From contig OY760517.1 of NCBI GenBank assembly GCA_963663615.1, forward strand, positions 124,001 through 188,000: a DNA stretch of 64,000 bases, written 5' to 3'. Position numbers and translations under genes: made by a program. This stretch comes from G963663615 sp963663615 (lineage in GTDB: Bacteria; Bacteroidota; Ignavibacteria; Ignavibacteriales; Melioribacteraceae). Of this stretch, positions 17,478-25,783 are shown one piece after another. The notes beneath the pieces are model-generated. The model was given only the letters and a program-made list of their open reading frames with translations, was not told where the DNA came from and did not search any database. Each line of letters begins with the position of its first letter. The stretch's first letter is position 1.

Positions 17478-20400
17478 CTATTTCAAAGTTTTTTTGCTCT
17501 TATCCTGATATTGTGGTTTAGCAGGATATTCACGCGGATCTTTTGCAATCTTTTCAAGTAATATTTCAAGAGCTTTATCAAGCTGTGCATCTTTGCCGTC
17601 CATTACATCCGAAGGCATGTTTACAACTATTATATCAGGATCAACACCATGACCTTCAATAACCCATTCGCTTCTTAAATTGTATTTTGCAAACTGCGGA
17701 GGAGTTGTTGTTGCACCATCAAGTAAATGCTGATGTGCTTCAATACCAACTGCACCACCCCATGTTCTCTGTCCAACAACCGGACCAAGTTTCATATCTT
17801 TCCATGCATCCGAGAAAAGCTCGCCATCGGAACCTGTACTTTTATTTATTAGCAACACAAGGTAACCATTGTAAACTCTTTCCGGTATTGAGTAGCGTTT
17901 ACCTTCACGTGGTGCTTCAACATCTTGTAACTGTCTCTCAAGTCTGTCTAGCAACATACGACTTGTAAATCCGCCACCGTTATAGCGTGCATCAATAACC
18001 AGTCCTTTTTTATACCATTGCGGATAAAAATATTTGGCAAACATAACACAACCAGCATCCATCATGTTTGGAATATGTACATATCCAACTTTACCATCCG
18101 TCTTTTTAGTAACATAGTCCAGGTTTTTGTTAACCCATTCGTTATATTTTACAGAAGCTTCTGAATACTCGGTTTTTGTTATATACTTTTCGGCACCATC
18201 CATTGTTGGTTTGCTGTTATAGGTAAGCTCAACTTTTCTGCCAGCTTTATTTTCAAGGTATTTATAAATATTATCGTTTTTTTCTATTTTGTATCCATCA
18301 ATTGCCAGAATAAAATAACCTTCCTTAACAGGGCAGCCAAACTCACCTAACGGAGAGCGTGCAGAAGTTGACCATCCACCATCAGGGTAAATTTTATCAA
18401 CTTTCGGTAACCCACTTTTCTTGTCTGTAACGAAACGGGCACCAAGTAAACCGGTTGCAACATGTTTGTAATATTCACTATCGCCACCATAAATGTAAGT
18501 ATGACCAACATTTAGTTCTGCAATCATTTCACCAATAAGGTAATTAATATCTTCACGGGTGCTGGCAAATCTCACGAATCGGCGATATTTTGCACCAACT
18601 TTTTCCCAGTTAACACCATGCATGTTTTTATCGTAGAAAAAGTCGCGTTGTACACGCCAAGCTTCGTTAAATATCTGCTCAAACTCGTTAGCTTTGCTTA
18701 TTTTTAGTTTTACGTCCTTAAGGCTTATTGCACCGTCACCAACGTTTGCTGCACCAACTTCAACCACACCAAATTTTGAACCTGCTTTATAAACAAGTTT
18801 TTTGAAGTTGCCACTAACATGGTACTGACTAACACCTTCTATTATTTTGTTGGCGTTTTTGTCTTTAAGGCAGTATTTATAAAGGTCCAGATTTGTTTCG
18901 GTATTTGAATCATCAACATACTGGTATTTAAGGAACACATTTTCATCTTTTTCGAGGTAAAGGAATCCGTCTTCAATAGCATCAAGTCGGAAGTAATTAC
19001 CTTCTGCAACACCAGCGTCAATAATTCTTTCTTCGAAGTTGGTTGTTGTAACAACAAGCTTTTCTACTCTTTCACCAGGTTTTGTGCAGTTCAGCGGGTT
19101 TGCATCATTTTCATTTAGTACCAGTATATAAGGTTTAGCCATTTTCATGAAAATGTGGTTCTGATCAACGGCACCCATAATTGCATTAAATGTGCGGTTG
19201 GAAAGGAAGTACAAGTATTTGCCATCAGGGCTGAATGATGGAGACCAGTCCTGTGTCATTGAAGAAGTTACCCTGTATATTTTATTTTCATCAAGCGAAT
19301 AGAGGAAAATTGACTGATACATAGATTGTTCAAGTTTTGCATAAGCAATCCATCTGCTATCGGGAGACCAAGAGTAATCCTGAATACCCCAATTGTACCA
19401 ACCATCATCATATTCGCCCTTGTCGATAATTGAGATGTCGCCTGTTTTGGCATCAACAAGGTTAAGCTGCATATATTTATCGTGGAATATAAGGTGTGTA
19501 CCGTCAGGTGACCATTTAGGCTGCTTGCGGAAACCTTTGTTATCTTTTGTCAATTGTTTGGCATCACCTGAACCGTCTGCATTTTTTAAGAACAATTCTT
19601 CTTCACCAGTAAGGTCGCTAATATAAACTACCTGTTTTCCATCCGGTGAAAATGCCGGATTTTTTTCGCGGTACTTGGGGGATTGTGTAAGGTTGTAGAT
19701 AATCCCTTCCCTTGTGGGAATATTAAATATTTCCCCTCTGATATCCATTGCAAGGTTATCGCCGGTATTATCAAGACCAAATGCACCGGTATAGCGGCTA
19801 CTGTTTACATACTCTTTATGTAGTGGTGTGTGATCCGATGGAATCGAGATGTAAACTTTTTTGTGTCTCTGGTTTACAACATCGAAAATATAAAGTTCTT
19901 CTGCGTACTGGAATATAATTTTGCTTCCACCTGCCGAAGGATATTTTACATCATAGTCGGTAAACTTTGTAACCTGAGCGATTCTGCCCGTTCTGGTATC
20001 ATATTTATAAAGGTTAAGCGTTCCTTCATAACGGTCGGAAGTAAAATAGATATCCGAACCGATCCACATTGGGAAGTTGTCTGTTCCATCAAACTTGGTA
20101 ATCTTTTTGTAGTCTTTTTTATCGAGGTTGCCAACCCATATATCCTGGGCAGTACCACCTTTATGACGTTTCCAATTTCTGAATTCACGAGAGCCGCGGT
20201 TATATGCAATTGATTTGCCGTCAGGCGAAAGCGTAGTTAAACCAGCTTGATCAACAGGCATTTCCTCAGGCATGCCACCTTCAATACTAACTTTGTAAAT
20301 CTTCTCAACTCTGTTTGGATATTCTCTTATTGAGCGGAAAAGCAAATGCTTGCCATCAGGAAACCATTCAAGCATGCGATCATTAGCAGGATGATAAGTT

Positions 20401-20696
20401 ACACGTTTTGGAATGCCTCCTTGTATGTTCATTACATAAATATCCCTGCCGCCATCATAGTTTGCTGTAAATGCAATATACTGTCCGTTAGGACTAAATT
20501 TTGCGAAAGTTTCCAGACCATCACCAGTTGTTAAACGGTGAGCTTCACCACCATTTATATCAACAAGCCAAAGGTCATTTTCCCATGAAAATACAATATT
20601 TTTATCTGAAACATCAGCAAAGCGCATCATATATGGCTGTGCGTAAAGTGTGGTAATAAAACCAAGAAATATTACCAACCTGAATATTTTATTCAT
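17478..20696 (-). CDS. Secreted tricorn-type protease (S41 family)
   Basis: 1072 residues with a signal peptide (1-20, ending TTLYAQP). The N-terminal half is WD40/TolB-like propeller sequence with many SPDGK repeats (SPNGQYIAF, SPDGKSIAY, SPDGKQVVY). The C-terminal half holds the tricorn core with the catalytic His in KNMHGVNW, a PDZ-like segment, and the S41 domain with DARYNGGGF and the nucleophile Ser in STGSDGE. The C-terminal VEGHG/VDPDI motif is conserved. Tricorn of Thermoplasma is cytosolic and trims proteasome products; this one should be exported, so extracytoplasmic peptide degradation is more likely. GGAGG precedes the ATG. Co-directional with the PQQ-propeller gene (15-base gap). 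Confidence 0.93.
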   Translation of the reverse strand: MNKIFRLVIFLGFITTLYAQPYMMRFADVSDKNIVFSWENDLWLVDINGGEAHRLTTGDGLETFAKFSPNGQYIAFTANYDGGRDIYVMNIQGGIPKRVTYHPANDRMLEWFPDGKHLLFRSIREYPNRVEKIYKVSIEGGMPEEMPVDQAGLTTLSPDGKSIAYNRGSREFRNWKRHKGGTAQDIWVGNLDKKDYKKITKFDGTDNFPMWIGSDIYFTSDRYEGTLNLYKYDTRTGRIAQVTKFTDYDVKYPSAGGSKIIFQYAEELYIFDVVNQRHKKVYISIPSDHTPLHKEYVNSSRYTGAFGLDNTGDNLAMDIRGEIFNIPTREGIIYNLTQSPKYREKNPAFSPDGKQVVYISDLTGEEELFLKNADGSGDAKQLTKDNKGFRKQPKWSPDGTHLIFHDKYMQLNLVDAKTGDISIIDKGEYDDGWYNWGIQDYSWSPDSRWIAYAKLEQSMYQSIFLYSLDENKIYRVTSSMTQDWSPSFSPDGKYLYFLSNRTFNAIMGAVDQNHIFMKMAKPYILVLNENDANPLNCTKPGERVEKLVVTTTNFEERIIDAGVAEGNYFRLDAIEDGFLYLEKDENVFLKYQYVDDSNTETNLDLYKYCLKDKNANKIIEGVSQYHVSGNFKKLVYKAGSKFGVVEVGAANVGDGAISLKDVKLKISKANEFEQIFNEAWRVQRDFFYDKNMHGVNWEKVGAKYRRFVRFASTREDINYLIGEMIAELNVGHTYIYGGDSEYYKHVATGLLGARFVTDKKSGLPKVDKIYPDGGWSTSARSPLGEFGCPVKEGYFILAIDGYKIEKNDNIYKYLENKAGRKVELTYNSKPTMDGAEKYITKTEYSEASVKYNEWVNKNLDYVTKKTDGKVGYVHIPNMMDAGCVMFAKYFYPQWYKKGLVIDARYNGGGFTSRMLLDRLERQLQDVEAPREGKRYSIPERVYNGYLVLLINKSTGSDGELFSDAWKDMKLGPVVGQRTWGGAVGIEAHQHLLDGATTTPPQFAKYNLRSEWVIEGHGVDPDIIVVNMPSDVMDGKDAQLDKALEILLEKIAKDPREYPAKPQYQDKSKKTLK

Positions 20697-20711
20697 TATT
20701 CCTCCGGAATA

Positions 20712-22172
20712 TTAATTATTGTTTATGGTTCCCAGGCAGTACAACCAGCCTGTTCTACCACCGATATACAGTCGTCCATTATGTACAACCGGGGTTGATT
20801 CGAATGCACTCCTGACAAATTTATCGAGTAATTTTAGGTCACCAGTTTTGTTATATTTATATAATCTGATGCCAGCATAACCGGTGGTAACAAGTTTATC
20901 GCCAACCAGTAACGGAGTAGCTATTGAGGCACCAATAAGTTTTTTTGCAAAAAGTTTGGGTCTTGGGTATTTATGTTTAAGGTTAGGACCAAAAACATGA
21001 GAACTATCAGTATCAATTTCCATATGTTTAACTATATAACAATTTCCATCAATAGCCTGAAAAGCTGCAAGGTTAGGAAAATCATCCGGTTTAGTTAAAT
21101 CATTTACAGCAGCCGAACCAATAATTCCACCTGCCCAGGTGCTAACTGAATCATCTTCAACCGGGAACCACCAAACAACACAGGATGAATCGGCAGGTTT
21201 TGAAGGGTCCAATTTGAATGCACCCCCTTTGCCTTCTATGTATTGTTTTTCTACCGATACAATAATGCAACTATCGGAAGTAACAACAGTTGAACCATCC
21301 ATATCCGAACCAACAAAGAAATCCCAGTCCAAAGTATCCTTATCAATATTGTATCCATAAACATGTCCTGAGCCTGAGGCAATATAAAATCTGTTGCCAA
21401 TTCTTGCGGCAGAAGACTCTGCAACAAGGTTACCGCCATGTTTAATAACATCTTTCTTTTCATAAAGTTTGTGTTCAATTTCCAGAATCGGCTGTTTTAT
21501 ACCTTGCCTTATTTTTGCTGCATCGGGGTGAGGATTAAACCTAACGAATGTAGAATTTTCAAGAGCTATATATGCCTTGTTGTTGTATATAACAGCGGAA
21601 CCATCCACATCGCGGCTGTAACTGCGGGTTTTTTTTACGTTTAGTCTCCATTGCTCCTTGCCATTTAACAGGGAAATACCTCTAAAACTTGGAATAATTG
21701 GTGTATGCGTTGTGTTCATAGTTCCCAGTCGTGAACCCTGCATAATTATGGCACGTTTCTCGGGATCGGTTTCTGTACTATCGTACCAAATTGCACCGGA
21801 ACCTTTAATAACATCATCATATTTATAATCCCATATTTTTTTTCCGGTTTCAGCATTAAATTTTTTAAGATTATGATCGAAAGCCCCCTGGATAACATAA
21901 AGAGTATCATTCTCTTTAACCAGTAGTGGCTGACCCGTCCAGCCGCAACCTTTCCATATTCTTGAACCACCTCGGGAAGAGATTACAGTTTCACCTTGTC
22001 CAAGTTTGGCTTTCCATATAATATCAAGTTTTTCGGGAGCCCTGTTGCCATAATAGTTTCTTCCTTCACCACCAAGGAAAGTACCATTTAAAATTTCGAT
22101 TTTTACGTTACCCTGAGCAAAAATTGGTAGCTGTATTGCCAGTAATAGAATCAATATTCTAAATTTTTTCAT
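20712..22172 (-). CDS. Exported PQQ-like beta-propeller protein
   Basis: 486 residues from ATG 22172, chosen because it starts the signal peptide (ILILLLAIQLPIFAQ); an upstream in-frame ATG at 22220 would bury it. The mature part has repeated PQQ/quinoprotein-like blades: W-x-F-x-V-GSDMDGSTVVTSDS, a KIWDYKYDD blade, ESTPVVHNGRLYIGG near the end and GRTGWLYCLG at the C-terminus. It lacks recognisable dehydrogenase catalytic residues, so it may be a binding or scaffold protein rather than an enzyme. Probably co-transcribed with the tricorn-type protease, which also carries a propeller. Confidence 0.75.
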   Translation of the reverse strand: MKKFRILILLLAIQLPIFAQGNVKIEILNGTFLGGEGRNYYGNRAPEKLDIIWKAKLGQGETVISSRGGSRIWKGCGWTGQPLLVKENDTLYVIQGAFDHNLKKFNAETGKKIWDYKYDDVIKGSGAIWYDSTETDPEKRAIIMQGSRLGTMNTTHTPIIPSFRGISLLNGKEQWRLNVKKTRSYSRDVDGSAVIYNNKAYIALENSTFVRFNPHPDAAKIRQGIKQPILEIEHKLYEKKDVIKHGGNLVAESSAARIGNRFYIASGSGHVYGYNIDKDTLDWDFFVGSDMDGSTVVTSDSCIIVSVEKQYIEGKGGAFKLDPSKPADSSCVVWWFPVEDDSVSTWAGGIIGSAAVNDLTKPDDFPNLAAFQAIDGNCYIVKHMEIDTDSSHVFGPNLKHKYPRPKLFAKKLIGASIATPLLVGDKLVTTGYAGIRLYKYNKTGDLKLLDKFVRSAFESTPVVHNGRLYIGGRTGWLYCLGTINNN

Positions 22173-22384
22173 TTTTACCAGTTTAATATTTCCGAATATG
22201 CAAATTATTATAAACCACAAGGAAACTCAATCTTTAAGCCAAATTTTGTCAAATATTAAGTGAAAGATAAAATAACCTACTAATTTAATTGAATCTTAAA
22301 GAATAATAGTTGCATTGTTCAATTATAAATAGTATTATCGGATTGTTTGTCGATATATCTGATTATCTTATCAAAGGAGTCTCT

Positions 22385-23311
22385 ATGCAAAGAAAATTCT
22401 ACATTGCAACAATTTCCATCCTTGTACTGGGAATAACAGGATTAACCGGACGTAGTTTCCGAGTTAACGAAATACCTAATGGTAATGTAAACGATTGTGC
22501 AACATGCCATACTACCGGTTCAGGTGGACCAAGAAATGATTTTGGAGTTGATGTTTATTCTAACTATTTGGATCCTCAGAATAGTAGTGGTCACGTTCAG
22601 TGGGGACCAGAGCTTGCCGCAATGGATTCGGATGGTGATGGTGTTTCAAACGGTGAAGAACTTCAGGACCCTAATGGGTTATGGACTTCAGGTCAGCCTA
22701 ATCCGGGTAACCCTGATTTGGTTACCAGTCCTGGTGACCCAAGTGATTTTGTGCCGGTTGAACTAACTTCCTTTACTGCACAAGTTATTGGCAGCAAAGT
22801 TAAGCTTGTTTGGAGAACTGCTACCGAACTTAACAATATGGGCTTTGATATTGAACGTTCTACCGATAACGAAAATTGGGATGGTGTAGCTTTCGTTGAA
22901 GGTAATGGTACCAGCACCGCAGTAAGCAAGTACACTTTTATTGACAAGTTTCCTGTAGTTGGTAAATCATTCTACAGAATTATTCAGCGTGATTATGATG
23001 GTACTTCCGAAATATTTGGTCCAAAGGAAGTTGAGCTTGATGCTGTTTACTCATACAAACTTGAACAAAACTATCCTAACCCGTTTAATCCGAATACAAC
23101 TATCTCGTTTAATATAGCAGAAAATTCAGCAGTTAAGCTTAATGTTTATAGCATAACCGGAGAGCTTGTGGCTAATTTGGTTAACAGTACTCTTGAGGCT
23201 GGTGCTCATACAGTTAATTTTGATGCATCCAACCTGCCAAGTGGTATGTATATTGCCCAAATTCAAGCTGGTAATTTTACCTCTACAAGAAAAATGATGT
23301 TAATGAAATAA
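22385..23311 (+). CDS. T9SS-exported protein with CxxCH haem motif and calcium-binding loop
   Basis: 308 residues from ATG 22385, preceded by AAGGAG. Signal-like N-terminus (ISILVLGITGLTG). The motif CATCH at 38-42 is a c-type haem attachment site. A loop DSDGDGVSNGEE at 81-92 resembles thrombospondin type 3/EF-hand calcium loops. A fibronectin-like domain (about 120-220: ELTSFTAQVIGSKVKLVWRTATE) precedes the sorting domain (QNYPNPFNPNT to KKMMLMK). It may be a surface multidomain protein carrying a single haem, perhaps in extracellular electron transfer, though a lone CxxCH can be chance. Bidirectional terminator immediately downstream. Confidence 0.75.
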   Translation: MQRKFYIATISILVLGITGLTGRSFRVNEIPNGNVNDCATCHTTGSGGPRNDFGVDVYSNYLDPQNSSGHVQWGPELAAMDSDGDGVSNGEELQDPNGLWTSGQPNPGNPDLVTSPGDPSDFVPVELTSFTAQVIGSKVKLVWRTATELNNMGFDIERSTDNENWDGVAFVEGNGTSTAVSKYTFIDKFPVVGKSFYRIIQRDYDGTSEIFGPKEVELDAVYSYKLEQNYPNPFNPNTTISFNIAENSAVKLNVYSITGELVANLVNSTLEAGAHTVNFDASNLPSGMYIAQIQAGNFTSTRKMMLMK

Positions 23312-23341
23312 ATCTCCTGGTTATTAATGATGAGGTATCTC

Positions 23342-23376
23342 AACAGGGGTAATACATGGGTTACCCCTGTTTTTTA
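23342..23376. terminator. Bidirectional terminator overlapping a stop codon
   Basis: Perfect 11-bp stem AACAGGGGTAA (23342-23352) / TTACCCCTGTT (23361-23371), followed on plus by seven T. The right arm also encodes the last residues and stop of the convergent membrane-protein gene (stop at 23361-23363). On minus the same stem is followed by a much weaker tract. Confidence 0.85.
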
Positions 23377-23714
23377 TTCCCACTACGACATAGTACAAAA
23401 TAGATTAACAATCCTGCCAAATAAGCAAAAAAATCGTACAAATCGCCTGTAAATTTTTTGGAAAGCTGGGGATAGATTACTTCGAATAGAATACTGAGAA
23501 TAGTGAACGAAATGAAAACCCAGCTTAATGGAAGCTGAGTTATTTCGTTGCGGGTTGCTTTCCTGACTATTATAGTTGCAATTCCAAATACTAAAGGAAA
23601 GAATAATATATCATCCAAATATGAATGCAGAAAGGGTACTCTTAATCCTATTAATTCCAGTACCTGATTTGTAGCAAAAAGTATAAATAGAAGAAGTAAA
23701 TACCAATACTTCAA
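23361..23714 (-). CDS. Small multi-pass membrane protein
   Basis: 117 residues, TTG start at 23714, directly abutting the stop of the upstream 27-codon ORF (TAA then TTG, same frame). Four hydrophobic segments are visible (about 3-20, 30-48, 62-80, 92-110). The pattern VPFLHSYLDDILFFPLVF recalls a family of small FCB-group membrane proteins sometimes labelled magnesium/citrate transporters, a label I would not rely on. No ribosome-binding sequence fits the TTG well, so translation is probably coupled to the upstream ORF. Its 3' end doubles as a terminator arm. Confidence 0.6.
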   Translation of the reverse strand: MKYWYLLLLFILFATNQVLELIGLRVPFLHSYLDDILFFPLVFGIATIIVRKATRNEITQLPLSWVFISFTILSILFEVIYPQLSKKFTGDLYDFFAYLAGLLIYFVLCRSGNKKQG

Positions 23715-23798
23715 TTAAAGAGCCAGTAAATATACTAACCCTGATACACCTGTTAATAAAGCCACAAATAGAGTTTTTGCCTTGCTACGTAATTTCAT
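23715..23798 (-). CDS. 27-residue single-helix membrane peptide
   Basis: Too short for standard gene finders. ATG at 23798 is preceded on minus by AAAAAGGAT, a good ribosome-binding sequence. The peptide begins MKLRSKAK (basic), then has a hydrophobic stretch FVALLTGVSGLVYLLAL. Its TAA stop is followed at once by the in-frame TTG start of the 117-residue membrane protein. It could be a leader peptide that couples translation, an independent micropeptide, or the first helix of a longer protein split by a stop codon. Family databases would be needed to choose. Confidence 0.45.
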   Translation of the reverse strand: MKLRSKAKTLFVALLTGVSGLVYLLAL

Positions 23799-23867
23799 TT
23801 TTTATCCTTTTTAATACACAATACCTTGTTAACGCATAACAATGTAAAATTATTCAAAAATATGAAA

Positions 23868-24758
23868 TTATTTTTTTTCAGTAAGTTTTATTACCGCACG
23901 GGCAAACTTTTTCCCAAGGTCAATATAACCTTCGGAATCGTAGTGGTATTTATCGGAATAGTTATAATTATCTGTATCTTTTATAAGATAAGCATTAACA
24001 TCATGCTTTACAAAGGCTTCCTGTTCATGCCGAACAATATCTCCAAAAGTCCAGATAATACCATCATCATCTCTGCCCGATTCAGATATTCTTCCAATTA
24101 CAACTGGCAAGTCATCATCCCTCAACGCTGAGCGGATGCCAAATATCAAACGGGTTAAATTGTATTCGTATTTTACGGCAGATTCCTTATAACTGTATGC
24201 ATCGGATTCTCCCTGCATCCATATTATACCAGCTGGCAAAAGTGTATCCGGTTCACCATCATGATCAATATCATTTTCAAGGAAAGCATTGTTAATAGTA
24301 TTCAGCAGGTTATCGTACTGATTGATGCCGTTACCAATTCTGAAATCGGGTTCAAAGCATCCATACCTGCGTGAGGCTGTATCAATAGAAGCACCCGATT
24401 TACTATACTTTATAATTGCAATGTTATCATTTGGTGTTAATCGTTTAAGCTCATCCGCAAATGTTAATTCCACACCAAACAAATTACCGTAACTGTTTTC
24501 GCTACCGTTCGAACTAAATTTATATCCATGACCCGGTTTAAGATTACTCCACATTCCCAAGCCACCATTTAGTTCATGGTCATCAACACTAATGCCGTGA
24601 AAAATATAAACATCAGGCAAAGTTTTATTTAATGAGTCGGGTAACTCGCTAACTTTACCCAAGCCATCCATATTTGACTGTCCGCCAAGAAAATAAACCT
24701 TATACGATTTTGAAAAAGAAATAGAAGTAACCAGAAGTATGAATAATAATTTTTTCAT
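23868..24758 (-). CDS. Exported SGNH-type carbohydrate acetylesterase (SASA/CE6-like)
   Basis: 296 residues from ATG 24758, which opens the signal peptide (LLFILLVTSISFSKS). The SASA-domain block I motif LGGQSNMDG carries the nucleophile Ser. GIIWMQGESDA is block III, and a YHYDSEGY segment near the C-terminus supplies the catalytic Asp/His region. The family removes acetyl groups from sialic acid or xylan sugars; the substrate cannot be inferred here. Probably periplasmic or secreted (no sorting domain). Downstream of the S41 protease gene by 56 bases on the same strand. Confidence 0.85.
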   Translation of the reverse strand: MKKLLFILLVTSISFSKSYKVYFLGGQSNMDGLGKVSELPDSLNKTLPDVYIFHGISVDDHELNGGLGMWSNLKPGHGYKFSSNGSENSYGNLFGVELTFADELKRLTPNDNIAIIKYSKSGASIDTASRRYGCFEPDFRIGNGINQYDNLLNTINNAFLENDIDHDGEPDTLLPAGIIWMQGESDAYSYKESAVKYEYNLTRLIFGIRSALRDDDLPVVIGRISESGRDDDGIIWTFGDIVRHEQEAFVKHDVNAYLIKDTDNYNYSDKYHYDSEGYIDLGKKFARAVIKLTEKK

Positions 24759-24814
24759 TTTAATCCCATGCAAATTCTCTAACCGATACAAAAATAAAGA
24801 AGATGTAAAATGTA

Positions 24815-25783
24815 TTACAAGTGATTGTTGTAATTCTTTATCCAGTTAACAGCTTTCTCAACCTGTTTTTTAGGAGAATTCTCAATAATGGAGGGTGTAA
24901 TGCCATTTGGGTATGTATTTTTGTTACGGTCGCCGAACCATCCGGTAGTTAGCATAATTACGGCACCGTTGCCAAGTTTGAATGGCTGGTTTATAGTTGC
25001 GAGTCCACGAGATTTAACACCAATTGTAATAATGTTGGGTTTACCAACAAAAGAAATAATACTAGCTTCGCCACTACTTGCAGTAACATTACTTAACAGT
25101 ATTGCAATTGGTTTTTCCTTGAATGGCTCACTTATCGCATTTGTAACCTTAAAGTGGGTGTTGGTTCCTACTCCGGCTTTTCCTTCAGAGGCATACCATT
25201 TCCATGAGTTACCTCCCGGATAGATTCCAAATCCCGCAGTATCGCTGGCAATTAAATTACTTAACGCTGCAAGCATGCTCCAGAAGTGTCCGCCAGAGTT
25301 ATTCCGGAAATCGAGTATCCATCCTTCCATATCAGAAGAATAGCTATTGTGTATCAGGTTGTATAAAGTATTGCAATCTTTCTGCAAGTCTCCGGAAGAG
25401 GGATTAACCTTTATGAAGGCAATACCTGATTTGGCAAGATTAACGGTATCATCAAATTCATACTTCGGGTTAAACAAGCGTTGTATTTTTTGCCATCTTT
25501 TGCCTGTGTGAGTAGTTAAATAGCTATGGTTATCATGTAAGGAATCGAGTAATTCCTGAACAAGTGTGTAGAATTTACTTTCCGAATCAATATCCGATGC
25601 TCTTTTGAGTAAATCGGCGGAAAGGACATTCCAGTTAGCTTTTTGGCGGTTAATTGAATTATTTTTTACCAGTGTGTACGTTTCCGAAAATAAAAGCTCA
25701 TATTCAGTCATTCCTGCATTTTGAGCAAAAATAAGGTTTACAGCAAAAAGAAAAGATACAAGTATCCGGATATGAGTTATCAT
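24815..25783 (-). CDS. Exported S41-family peptidase
   Basis: 322 residues, with a signal peptide (ILVSFLFAVNLIFAQ, about 1-21). The S41 core is visible: GIAFIKV, GWILDFRNNSGGHFW, and the nucleophile Ser in TASSGEAS, followed by GVKSRGLATINQPF and NGITPSI. C-terminal processing-peptidase relatives cut unstructured C-termini. This one has no clear PDZ domain, resembling the tricorn-core/TSPc-only type. Its ATG follows directly after the TAA of the radical SAM gene (TAAATG, no spacer), so the two are translationally coupled although their biochemical roles look unrelated. Confidence 0.87.
   Translation of the reverse strand: MITHIRILVSFLFAVNLIFAQNAGMTEYELLFSETYTLVKNNSINRQKANWNVLSADLLKRASDIDSESKFYTLVQELLDSLHDNHSYLTTHTGKRWQKIQRLFNPKYEFDDTVNLAKSGIAFIKVNPSSGDLQKDCNTLYNLIHNSYSSDMEGWILDFRNNSGGHFWSMLAALSNLIASDTAGFGIYPGGNSWKWYASEGKAGVGTNTHFKVTNAISEPFKEKPIAILLSNVTASSGEASIISFVGKPNIITIGVKSRGLATINQPFKLGNGAVIMLTTGWFGDRNKNTYPNGITPSIIENSPKKQVEKAVNWIKNYNNHL

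Noticed and set aside
24888..25223. 111-codon plus-strand frame across the S41 gene
   Set aside because: Antisense to conserved protease motifs with no start signals.
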